Shown: in pieces, positions 9,626-17,509 of the stretch
How the letters are laid out: each line of letters begins with the position of its first letter
How positions within the stretch are numbered: position 1 is the first letter of the stretch
Source of the DNA: Lysobacter spongiicola DSM 21749
GTDB lineage: Bacteria; Pseudomonadota; Gammaproteobacteria; Xanthomonadales; Xanthomonadaceae
DNA length: 64,000 nt
Assembly: GCF_900167055.1 (NCBI RefSeq)
Contig: NZ_FUXP01000012.1
Coordinates: 1 to 64,000 of the forward strand
Direction of reading: 5' to 3'
Translations under genes and position numbers: made by a program
The notes under the pieces: model-generated
The model's database searches: none
What the model was told of the DNA's origin: nothing
The model's input: the letters and a program-made list of their open reading frames with translations, nothing else

Positions 9626-10744
9626 ATGCCCCGCCCTCTCCTGCCGAATGTGCTTGATGGTCCTCTCACCAAGGAGCAGGAGGACGAAATCTGGCAATTG
9701 GTGATGGGCCAGTCAGAGATGGAGGCGCAACCGCTGACGGGATGGCTTCTCCTGTCAACATCCCTCTGGGGTGACACGCGCGCACTATCGACGCAGATGG
9801 CGAGTGCGCTCCGCATTTCTCACAAAACGTGGGAGGCGGGGGCGCCCCCGAGTCCGACGAAGTTGCGGCAAAGGATTCAAAGCTTTGGCCGCTATATCGA
9901 TACGGTGTTGGCCCAGTCGGAGCCCGAATGCGCCACCCGGCGCGAGCGAGCCGCCCGACGCACGGCGCGGCTGGTTGCCGAGGATCCGACCACTATTCCG
10001 TGCACGTTCTTCCATCAGTCCATCGGCATTGCGAGTGGCGATGAACTTGAGGCGCTCGCGATCCGCATCGACGAGATCTCCACTGCGATCTTGAAGCAAG
10101 ACCAGCGGCGTGAGGATGCTTCGGCTCTAATCGTGGCGGCTGCCGAGACTGCGGGCCTAGTTCGAGTCGGTAGCATTCCCCCGGCGCCCGGCCTCGATGC
10201 TGGACTGGACGCATACCTGATGCTGATGGCGCGCCTGGATCGCGACTGTGCCGCTGAGGTTCACGAAGAGCAAGGCATCAGCAGCTTGTTTGGCCTATTA
10301 GCAGATGCCTCACATCCGCACATCAAGCACCGAGCTCGCCGCCGGCTTCTCGACATCTACTACGCCTTGGCGGTCGTTGCAGCCAAGCGAGACTTGCCCG
10401 AGATGCCGCCGACAGTAGAAGAAATTGAAAGAACACTTCTGGGCGGTCCGCCGCCATCGGGCGGTCAGTCGTGGATCGTGCGTTGGCGAGCAGGAACTAA
10501 GCAATTGAGGTTCGAGCACGTTGAAACCATTTCAGCAAACATCTCGCACCCTGGGCTGGACCAGCTTTTTCGAATCCTCTGGCTCGTAGCGCAGTTCTGG
10601 GAGGCCGTGGAAGCCAGCGGACGCGAGGCCCTGAGACTGGCGGGGACCCGCTATCGTGCGTGGTGGGGGGCAATGGACAGCCCTGGTCGAAGGGAGGCAC
10701 CGCTGACCCACGCTTATTGGAAGCACTTTCAGCCTCACGCGTGA
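9626..10744 (+). CDS. Hypothetical protein divergent from the helicase
   Basis: I do not recognise this 372-residue protein. It is soluble in appearance and largely helical, with no signal peptide, membrane segment or clear catalytic motif. An Arg-rich stretch (TRRERAARRTARL) is near residue 105, and Trp-containing segments occur near 290 and 350. It starts 120 bases from the start of the UvrD-type helicase on the opposite strand, so the two may be co-regulated and work together. A strong hairpin follows the stop. The alternative frames in this region are artefacts of high GC. Confidence 0.6.
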   Translation: MPRPLLPNVLDGPLTKEQEDEIWQLVMGQSEMEAQPLTGWLLLSTSLWGDTRALSTQMASALRISHKTWEAGAPPSPTKLRQRIQSFGRYIDTVLAQSEPECATRRERAARRTARLVAEDPTTIPCTFFHQSIGIASGDELEALAIRIDEISTAILKQDQRREDASALIVAAAETAGLVRVGSIPPAPGLDAGLDAYLMLMARLDRDCAAEVHEEQGISSLFGLLADASHPHIKHRARRRLLDIYYALAVVAAKRDLPEMPPTVEEIERTLLGGPPPSGGQSWIVRWRAGTKQLRFEHVETISANISHPGLDQLFRILWLVAQFWEAVEASGREALRLAGTRYRAWWGAMDSPGRREAPLTHAYWKHFQPHA

Positions 10745-10779
10745 GCTCGGCTCCGGCTACTTCTCTGCCGGAGCCGAGC
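10745..10779. terminator. Strong hairpin between convergent genes
   Basis: A perfect 13-base-pair stem (10745-10757 with 10767-10779) encloses a 9-base loop and begins directly after the stop codon at 10744. It lies between two convergent genes, so it can stop transcription from both sides. No long T-run follows. Confidence 0.7.
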
Positions 10780-10786
10780 CATTGGC

Positions 10787-10933
10787 TCACTTTGACTTGT
10801 TCTTCGCTGCAGCAGAGGCCGCCTTGGCCTTGAACGCCATCTGCTTCGGCGACGGGTTCGGCTTTAGATCTGCGGTCCGTTGGATCGCGCTCGCACGCTC
10901 TGGGGTCATCGGAGTCTTGTTGGGCTTGCTCAT
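10787..10933 (-). CDS. Small conserved hypothetical protein
   Basis: This 48-residue, Lys/Ala-rich protein begins MSKPNKTPMTPERASAIQ and ends AASAAAKNKSK. Short proteins of this composition and opening (MTP..AA.IQ.A) are common beside accessory genes in proteobacteria, and I know no function for them. The ATG at 10933 is chosen over a 44-codon longer frame because the extension looks non-coding. The basic, low-complexity nature would suit nucleic-acid binding, but this is inference. Confidence 0.6.
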   Translation of the reverse strand: MSKPNKTPMTPERASAIQRTADLKPNPSPKQMAFKAKAASAAAKNKSK

Positions 10934-11150
10934 GCTTCGTCCTCGTATGGTTGAGTGCCGGATGGCAGACAAAGCGTAGTGAGCAGCGGCCGCGTCGCGA
11001 GTTAGGATTTCTGGAAATTTTTGCCTGGCAATCGCTCGATGGGCCTTCATCTCAAGACACAGCAATCATTGCTGGACGCTCGGCTGCCAAGTGCGGATGG
11101 CGTGCTCCTGAAGGGTAGACTCGGGTCAATCCTCACTGCCGTTCTCATAG

Positions 11151-14100
11151 ATGTCGCATCAACCACACCCCATGGATTGGGAGCCCACCGCCCTCGGGCG
11201 CTTGCTGACACGAGCGGTCCCCTGGCGTTTTGAGCTGCATGGCTGCTACTTCAGCCTGACACGACCAGGCTCTGACACCATTGCAGGCCACCTGTCCGAG
11301 ATCGCTCGTGCTGCTCTGGCTCCCGGTGTGTTCTGGAGCACCTGTCGCTTCCTGCTTGCAGATGGTCGCGAGGCCATGGTGGGCGGCATATCCAATGCGC
11401 AGGCCGCGCGCATGCAAGAAGCCATCGACCGCGCCACTGGTGAGTCACTAGCGGCAGCGCTCACATCTGAGTTCTTGGAGCGCTTCTCGCGCTGGTTTGA
11501 TGCCCGCATAGATGAGGCGTTGCCGAACTCCGGCGAGTGGGCAGAGCCTGAGCAGGTGGACGCGGTCCTTGCTGCTGCCGAGTCCGTTCCCAGCGTCGGC
11601 GCCGACCTCGACCTACACCGGGTGCTTTCTCATCGGCTGTTCTCCCTGCCACCGGACGTCGATGAAGCGACTCTAGCTAAGCTCCGGTCCCCACGGGATG
11701 TGCTTCTTGCTCTGCAAGAGGCTCACGATTTGGCACTCTTCAGTGCGAAGTTCCGGGAATGGCGCGAAGAGGCATCGAATGAAGCGACCTCCAGCGGAAC
11801 GCGCTGGTGGTCCCATTCCGCAACTCTTCGTGCTTTGGCAAGGTGCCCAGCACCACAGCATCCAGCCCGTGGCTGGCTGCTCGTGCCGGCGATGGGCGCC
11901 TGCAGCTCGCCCGTAGAAGTCCTCGAAGCACAACGAGAGACCTTCAACGGTGTCCATCTAGAGCGCGAGCGACGGGAACTAGAGAAGTTCTTTGCGACCG
12001 TCGAGAAGAGTCCACTGACCGCCGAGCAGATCGATGCGGTGGTGTGCTTCGATGACCACGAACTGGTGGTTGCCGCAGCGGGTTCTGGAAAAACGTCCAC
12101 CATGGTCGCCAAGGCTGGGTATGCGCTTGAGCGTGACCTGTGCCGACCAGAACAGATCTTGCTATTGGCATTCAACAGCGACGCTGCCAAGGAGCTCGAT
12201 GAGCGCATCAATTCACGCTTGGCCGATACGCCAGGCGTCGACGGGATTACCGCAAAGACCTTCCACTCCTTCGGCAAGGAAGTCATCCGAGTAGCGACCG
12301 GTCAAAAACCCATGCTTGCGCCGTGGCTGGAGCGGGAGGGGCAAGACATCCATCAGATGGTCGACATCGTTGAGACGCTTTGCACGGCGGACCCCGCTTT
12401 CGCCAGCGACTGGCAGACCTTTCGGGTGGTTCTTGCCCAGGACATTGGGCGATGGGACCTGCCTGACGATCCCGAGGATTGGGACAGCACATCTGGAGAA
12501 AGAGGCTTCCGCACCGCCCAAGGCGAAATCGTGCGAAGCAAGGAGGAGCGCACCATCGCTGACTGGCTCTTCTACCACGACATCAGCTATCGCTACGAGG
12601 AGCCTTACAGCCAACCCACAGCGGACCTTGATCACCGTCAATACGTCCCTGACTTCTACTTTCCAGAGATCGACCTCTACTACGAGCACTTTGCTCTAGA
12701 TGCAAATGGCAGGGCTCCTGCGCACTTTGAGCCTGGCTACGAGAGGAGTGCCCAGTGGAAGCGGGACCTCCATGCCCGGATGGGCACACACCTCATCGAG
12801 ACAACCTCCCATGAGCTGCGCTCGGGCATCGCGTTCGACAAGCTCAGAGCTGCGCTTATTGAGCGCGGTCTGGCCCCGGTGCTCAATCCGCATCGTGCTC
12901 CGGAGCGGAACCCGCAGGTCGAAGGACGAGAACTTGCCCGTTCCTTTCGGACCTTTCAGCAGCATGTGAAGTCCAACGGCCTTTCCTACGGCGACCTGGA
13001 AAGACGGATCGAGCAGCAGACCAAGTATGGCTTCGAGGCGCGCCTGCGGATCTATCTCGCCATCTATCGAAAGCTCTCCGATGAGTGGGAGCGCAGGCTT
13101 CGAGCAGGCGGCTACATCGACTTTGACGACATGCTTACTCAGGCCGCCGACCTGCTCGACGCTGGCCGATATGACAGCCCCTACCTGGTTGTTCTGGCTG
13201 ACGAGTTCCAGGACAGCTCAAATGCGCGTGCCCGGCTGCTGCGCGGCTTGATGCATTCCGCCAAAGGACCGGCGCACCTGTGTGTGGTCGGAGATGACTG
13301 GCAAGCGATCAATCGTTTCGCCGGGGCCGATATCTCGATCATGTCCCAGTTCGAGCGATGGTTCGCCCGCCCCGAGCGGCGGATGCTCACGACAACGTTC
13401 CGCTGTCCTCAGGATCTGTGTGACGCCAGCAGCGACTTCGTGTCTGCCAACCCGGCGCAGATCAACAAGCGAGTCAGCACCACAAATCCCCGGACTGCTC
13501 CTTCGCTGTATGTGTTTGCCGCAGCCAGTAAGGACCAGCTTTCCCAAGTGGTCTATCAGAAGCTTGCTGCCTTGGTCCGCAAGTTGGGTGAACCTGGCGA
13601 GTGGACAGCCGACCGCCGGCCTTTCGTGATGCTGCTCAGCCGTTACGGCAAGTTCGGTCGTCCTGACGAGCTGGACGCGTGGGTCGCAGAGTTCTCTTCG
13701 AGCATTGACCTGTCTTTTAGCACCGTCCACAAGTCGAAAGGATTGGAAGCGGACTACGTCCTCTTGCTCAACATGGTCGAGGCCACCTTGGGCTTCCCCT
13801 GCAAGATCGAAGATGACCCGGTGCTTGAGCTAGCCATGCCGGAAGCAGATCCCTTCCTGTTCGCCGAGGAGCGGCGTCTGTTCTATGTAGCATTGACGCG
13901 CGCTCGCCAGGAAACGTGGCTCTTTACAACCCGTGCCACCCCTTCGCAATTCGTGATCGAACTGCACAAGCAAGGATGTCTCTCAACCTTGGAAGGAGAA
14001 GACGCCTGGGAGGTGCCGACGCCCTGCCCTGGCTGTGGCCGGGGACTGCTCGCGCTTCGGTTCGGCCCATACAAGCCATTCCAAGGCTGCAGTCGCTATC

Positions 14101-14300
14101 CCCAGTGCGAATATACCGAGCCACCACGCAAAGACCAGGTCGCTCTGGCGACGTGCCCAAGCTGTCGTTCGGGGCACATCGTGAGACGAAATGGGAAGAA
14201 TGGTCCCTTCCTCGGCTGCAGTGGCTACCGTAAGCATGACTGCCGATGGACATCGGACATTCGTGCCCATGCGCTGCAGATGAACCGCCGCGGCGACTAG
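11151..14300 (+). CDS. Helicase IV-like SF1 helicase with inserted nuclease-like domain and zinc ribbons
   Basis: This 1049-residue protein has an unrecognised N-terminal region (1-295) and a split UvrD-type helicase: Walker A AAGSGKTS near 309, DEFQD near 683, GDDWQAINRFAGAD near 710, TVHKSKGLEADYV near 860 and RRLFYVALTRAR near 905. GDDWQAINRF is typical of helicase IV (HelD). Between the motifs, residues about 460-555 form a PD-(D/E)XK-like insert: EERTIADWL, YVPDFYFP, YYEHF and WKRDLH. The C-terminus has two four-Cys topoisomerase-type zinc ribbons, starting CPGC near 958 and CPSC near 1001. It probably unwinds and cuts DNA in repair or defence. An ATG at 11172 is an alternative start. 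Confidence 0.85.
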   Translation: MSHQPHPMDWEPTALGRLLTRAVPWRFELHGCYFSLTRPGSDTIAGHLSEIARAALAPGVFWSTCRFLLADGREAMVGGISNAQAARMQEAIDRATGESLAAALTSEFLERFSRWFDARIDEALPNSGEWAEPEQVDAVLAAAESVPSVGADLDLHRVLSHRLFSLPPDVDEATLAKLRSPRDVLLALQEAHDLALFSAKFREWREEASNEATSSGTRWWSHSATLRALARCPAPQHPARGWLLVPAMGACSSPVEVLEAQRETFNGVHLERERRELEKFFATVEKSPLTAEQIDAVVCFDDHELVVAAAGSGKTSTMVAKAGYALERDLCRPEQILLLAFNSDAAKELDERINSRLADTPGVDGITAKTFHSFGKEVIRVATGQKPMLAPWLEREGQDIHQMVDIVETLCTADPAFASDWQTFRVVLAQDIGRWDLPDDPEDWDSTSGERGFRTAQGEIVRSKEERTIADWLFYHDISYRYEEPYSQPTADLDHRQYVPDFYFPEIDLYYEHFALDANGRAPAHFEPGYERSAQWKRDLHARMGTHLIETTSHELRSGIAFDKLRAALIERGLAPVLNPHRAPERNPQVEGRELARSFRTFQQHVKSNGLSYGDLERRIEQQTKYGFEARLRIYLAIYRKLSDEWERRLRAGGYIDFDDMLTQAADLLDAGRYDSPYLVVLADEFQDSSNARARLLRGLMHSAKGPAHLCVVGDDWQAINRFAGADISIMSQFERWFARPERRMLTTTFRCPQDLCDASSDFVSANPAQINKRVSTTNPRTAPSLYVFAAASKDQLSQVVYQKLAALVRKLGEPGEWTADRRPFVMLLSRYGKFGRPDELDAWVAEFSSSIDLSFSTVHKSKGLEADYVLLLNMVEATLGFPCKIEDDPVLELAMPEADPFLFAEERRLFYVALTRARQETWLFTTRATPSQFVIELHKQGCLSTLEGEDAWEVPTPCPGCGRGLLALRFGPYKPFQGCSRYPQCEYTEPPRKDQVALATCPSCRSGHIVRRNGKNGPFLGCSGYRKHDCRWTSDIRAHALQMNRRGD

Positions 14301-14404
14301 CCCAGCGGCCTATTCATGCTCCGCTATAGTGGCCACCTAGACTTGCCAAATGAAGCTCCGCGGTGTCTCTAGACAAGTTCTATATAAAGGAGTAGCCTGA
14401 GGCG

Positions 14405-14644
14405 ATGAAGGTTTTCGGCTATGAGGTTGGCAAGCGGAAGGCTGCAAGTGCGGCTACACGCTTGAACGCGAAAAAGATTCCCACCATAGAGGAGCTTCGC
14501 GGGCGGAGTTATGCCATTTTCATGGATTCTGGCGTGCGCGTCGACCTAGATCGTTATTTTGCTACTGAGGCCGGACAGCGAGCTCTCCAGCGAGTCTCAG
14601 ACAGTGCAGTGGGTCGCACTAGGCGCAAAGTAGCGAGCGACTAA
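14405..14644 (+). CDS. Hypothetical small protein
   Basis: This 79-residue basic protein (MKVFGYEVGKRKA...) is not recognised. It has no membrane segment. A GGAG-like sequence lies in the preceding 20 bases (AAAGGAG and GAGGCG). It precedes a membrane-protein gene by 37 bases on the same strand, so the two may form an operon. The base composition of this pair is markedly more AT-rich than its surroundings. Confidence 0.5.
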   Translation: MKVFGYEVGKRKAASAATRLNAKKIPTIEELRGRSYAIFMDSGVRVDLDRYFATEAGQRALQRVSDSAVGRTRRKVASD

Positions 14645-14681
14645 CGGCTTAGCACTTCACCTATCGGCCGGGAGCGGCAGG

Positions 14682-15629
14682 ATGCCTTTTAATCAGCTTT
14701 TACTGCCGCTGATTGGCGGTTTCCTGCTCATAAACTTCACACACATAACTTCTTACTGGACCTCTAGGCAAAGTAAGGAGCAGCTTATTTTGGCTGCAGC
14801 TTTTGCCGGATTTCTCGCGCTTATCATGGCACGCGTTTTGGTCGTTTGCGTTATGCAGACGCCCCTAGGCCCCCATCTTTATAGCGCCCTTCATTCTGCT
14901 GCACCTTATGATGGCATTGGAACGTCCCTCCTTGCCGTTATAATTTGTCTTGTGTTGAGATACTGGATAAATGCGGTCTGGTCCAAGGAGGACGCTGCAC
15001 TGTGGCTGTATGGCAATGGGATGTATAACACCCTAGAGCGCCTTTTTTACTATAGTTTTCTACGAGTTGAGCAAGTCCAGACGCGACCATTTGTGTCCGA
15101 GCTTGCTTATCGGATGTTTCGATTCCCAATCCGCAGATTCTTTGCACGTTTCCTCAGCACTTCCGACTCCGATCGATCCGCTTCTTCTGAAGCCCCGGTG
15201 GACGATGCTGACCTAGCCGATAATCCAGATGCTTGTGACCAAGAGCTGGACGAGCCAATCTCGATTATGCTCTCGATGAAGGACAGGAAGGTCTATGTTG
15301 GGTGGGTGCAGTGGGTTGCGCCATTGAGGGTCGATGAATCGCCATACATAAAAATAGTCCCAGCTTGGAGCGGCTATAGAGATCCCAGCACCCTGCGGGT
15401 CGAAGTCACTGATAGGTATGACAGCAGGTTATTTAAGGATCCGGTTATACCCAGAGGCAAAGTGATCGCAATTGGAGACATTGCAAATGCTAGCCTGTAT
15501 GACAGAGACGCTTTCGAGTTGTTCTCTTCAAGCGCGAACCCACTAGATCAATCCACCCCGTCGAATTTGGCACCAACTTCTTTGAATCCCATCACGAGGT
15601 TTCTGAGGACCTTCTTTGGGTCTAAGTAG
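14682..15629 (+). CDS. Hypothetical membrane protein
   Basis: This 315-residue protein has three likely membrane segments in its first 110 residues (about 4-20, 35-58 and 82-98), then a mostly soluble C-terminal part. An acidic Asp/Ala linker lies near 165-190, followed by a predicted beta-rich domain (SIMLSMKDRKVYVGWVQW and following). This layout resembles small membrane proteins with a cytoplasmic SH3-like domain, but I cannot assign a family. It follows the 79-residue gene closely. Low GC and rare-looking codon choice suggest recent transfer. Confidence 0.6.
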   Translation: MPFNQLLLPLIGGFLLINFTHITSYWTSRQSKEQLILAAAFAGFLALIMARVLVVCVMQTPLGPHLYSALHSAAPYDGIGTSLLAVIICLVLRYWINAVWSKEDAALWLYGNGMYNTLERLFYYSFLRVEQVQTRPFVSELAYRMFRFPIRRFFARFLSTSDSDRSASSEAPVDDADLADNPDACDQELDEPISIMLSMKDRKVYVGWVQWVAPLRVDESPYIKIVPAWSGYRDPSTLRVEVTDRYDSRLFKDPVIPRGKVIAIGDIANASLYDRDAFELFSSSANPLDQSTPSNLAPTSLNPITRFLRTFFGSK

Positions 15630-15704
15630 CGACGGCCGATACCTTCTTCAGTTAAATCGCACCCGGGTTCCGGCTAGAGAGCGCCGGCTGGAGCTTTCGT
15701 CTGA

Positions 15705-17255
15705 CTAAGGGTGCAGCTTGTTCGATCGCAGAGCCTGTGCAAATTGCCGCTCTTGATACCTCTCCAGCCTTACCGGTGGGGTAAATTTCGCTAACGTCTC
15801 CACCCGCTTAAGCAACGTCGTTGGCTTAGCAATGTGGATGTAGTGCTTCTCCAACACAGGCGCATCACTTCTCACCGCGTGCCCGGTGATCATCGCGATA
15901 TCCGCTGACGGCACCCCAACCTCAGCCAGCATGGTCGATAGGGTATGGCGAAAGGCGTGGAAGCCGGTGCCCTTCTCGATCCCCAGTCCCTTCACGTAGG
16001 CCCCGAACTGACGCGAAAGCTGGCGTCCGTAGCCCTTACCGTTGGGCGTGCCGTCCTTTCGGGTGCCGGCAGGCAGGTGCGGGAACATCCTGGGATGGCC
16101 GCAGGCCTTCATGTCTTCGACGAACTGCAGGAAGCCTGCATCCAGCAGTGGCTGGGCCAGAGGCACGAAGCGGATGGAGGACTTGTTCTTGATCTTCTGG
16201 CCGCGGCCGCTCTTCCACAAGAAGATGCCCCAGACGCCCGACACCTCACGCACGTCGTCCAGGTAGATCTGCGCGATCTCATTGACCCGGGCGCCGGTAT
16301 ACAGCCCAAGCATTGTCCCCCACCACCGGTGCGGCGCCTTGGACGCCCAAGCTTTGAAGCGCTGGGGCTCAAAGATGGCGGCGAGCTCCTCAGGCGTGAA
16401 GGGCCTGCCTGTATCCAGGTCCGTCGATGTATCCAGATCCGCCTTGAGCCCTTTCAGTGGGTTTCTGCCCAGCAAGTCAGAGTTCACGAGCGCATTGAGG
16501 AAGGCTCCCAAACGCTGGTGATGCTTGTTCAGCGTATGCGCTGACGGGATAGGCACTTGGTCGCGCTTGCCGGCCTCAATGATCTCCAGCACCGATAGAT
16601 CGCGATACTTTGGCCGAACCGTAGCCCGCTCCGGCCACCAGCGGATCGCATCGAGGAACGTGCGGGCGTGGTTGGCCTTGATGTTGGCGACAGGAATATC
16701 CCCCGTCGTTGCCAAGAAGATGCGAAGGGTGTGCTTGCTTTCGGTGATGGTATCCGGCGCGAGGCGCCTGCGCTCCAAGTCGCCCAAGTGGTCAGCGATT
16801 GCTTCCGACAGCGACGGCGAAGCCTCTTGAGGCGCAGCAGGGACTACGGCAGGAGCCGGCTGGCCCGCGTTGTCCGGCGCCTCCAACAGCGCCTGAATTG
16901 CTCGCACGAAGTCCTCGGTGTCCTGTCGCCCGTTGACGCTGACGCTGCCCAGGTTCACGCGCCCTACCTGGACACCCGAGGCGGTCCACTCACGGGTCTG
17001 GCCGGCACCGGCCGCTTGCCTTGCGCTGTCCAGCAACTTCTTGACGTCGACCATGGCGTCCCCCCGGCGCATCCCTTCGAATGCTCTGGAGAGTGCCACA
17101 CCATAGGCCGCGGCAAGTAGTCGAGCCTCGTCACCACGCCTGGCACCCAGAGACCGCACGAGAAAGCGCGCACCCACGGCCAGACGTAGATCAGCCGGGA
17201 CAAGAAAGCGCACATAGAGGCCGGAAGGCCGCGTCAGGAACAGTGGTTTCGGCAC
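15705..17255 (-). CDS. Tyrosine recombinase (island integrase)
   Basis: This 516-residue site-specific recombinase presumably inserted the island at the adjacent tRNA-Gly gene. The N-terminal region (FLTRPSGLYVRFLVPADLR) matches the DUF6538-type opening common in Xanthomonas-group integrases. A core-binding domain follows at about 150-270 and the catalytic domain at 285-480. The catalytic residues are present: Arg323 (GARVNEI), His433 and Arg436 (HAFRHT), His459 (TGHA) and Tyr472 (EKHYIH). The start is GTG at 17255, only 102 bases from the tRNA 3' end. The gene reads away from the tRNA. All active-site residues are intact, so it may be functional. Confidence 0.93.
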   Translation of the reverse strand: MPKPLFLTRPSGLYVRFLVPADLRLAVGARFLVRSLGARRGDEARLLAAAYGVALSRAFEGMRRGDAMVDVKKLLDSARQAAGAGQTREWTASGVQVGRVNLGSVSVNGRQDTEDFVRAIQALLEAPDNAGQPAPAVVPAAPQEASPSLSEAIADHLGDLERRRLAPDTITESKHTLRIFLATTGDIPVANIKANHARTFLDAIRWWPERATVRPKYRDLSVLEIIEAGKRDQVPIPSAHTLNKHHQRLGAFLNALVNSDLLGRNPLKGLKADLDTSTDLDTGRPFTPEELAAIFEPQRFKAWASKAPHRWWGTMLGLYTGARVNEIAQIYLDDVREVSGVWGIFLWKSGRGQKIKNKSSIRFVPLAQPLLDAGFLQFVEDMKACGHPRMFPHLPAGTRKDGTPNGKGYGRQLSRQFGAYVKGLGIEKGTGFHAFRHTLSTMLAEVGVPSADIAMITGHAVRSDAPVLEKHYIHIAKPTTLLKRVETLAKFTPPVRLERYQERQFAQALRSNKLHP

Positions 17256-17257
17256 GC

Positions 17258-17278
17258 AACGATACCCAAAACGATACC
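17258..17278. repeat. Pair of 9-base direct repeats upstream of the integrase
   Basis: AACGATACC occurs at 17258-17266 and again at 17270-17278, a 12-base period, just before the integrase start and between it and the tRNA. Short direct repeats here could be arm-type recombinase or excisionase sites, or part of the integrase promoter. This role is inferred from position only. Confidence 0.4.
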
Positions 17279-17357
17279 TCGGGGAGGTCGTTTCAGGAAT
17301 CGTGCCTTTCGGAAAACCCGTTGCCGATCAGAGGCTTACATCAGCAGGGTTGGAAGA

Positions 17358-17380
17358 TGGAGCGGGTGATGGGAATCGAA
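17358..17380 (-). other. Candidate attachment site (tRNA-Gly 3' end)
   Basis: The 3' end of the tRNA, including the T-arm and CCA, lies at the island border beside the integrase. This is the usual att core for tRNA-targeting recombinases. The exact core cannot be set because the second copy is not in the window. Confidence 0.35.
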
Positions 17381-17431
17381 CCCACGCTATCAGCTTGGGA
17401 AGCTGAAGTTCTACCATTGAACTACACCCGC
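17358..17431 (-). tRNA. glyU: tRNA-Gly (anticodon CCC)
   Basis: On the minus strand this 74-base gene starts GCGGGTG and ends ACCCGCT plus an encoded CCA, giving a paired acceptor stem. The D-arm GTTCAATGGTAGAAC, the anticodon loop TTCCCAA (anticodon CCC) and the T-loop TTCGATT all fit the glycine tRNA that reads GGG codons. It is close in sequence to E. coli glyU. Its 3' end faces the island and the integrase, so it is the likely integration target. Confidence 0.95.
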
Positions 17432-17433
17432 AT

Positions 17434-17460
17434 GCCGGCCAGTTTATGCCTTTGGCCGGC
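17434..17460 (-). terminator. Hairpin downstream of the autotransporter gene
   Basis: An 8-base-pair stem (GCCGGCCA at 17434-17441 with TGGCCGGC at 17453-17460) and an 11-base loop lie between the autotransporter stop and the tRNA. There is no clear T-run, so it is a weak or Rho-assisted terminator at best. Confidence 0.35.
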
Positions 17461-17509
17461 AACTGGAAACAGGGGCGGGCGACATCGGCCGGCCGCCCCC
17501 CCGCCGGGT

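Noticed and set aside
11151-14300. Gabija-type or similar named defence system
   Set aside because: Neither helicase is next to an ATPase-TOPRIM partner, so no named system could be assigned from the genes present.
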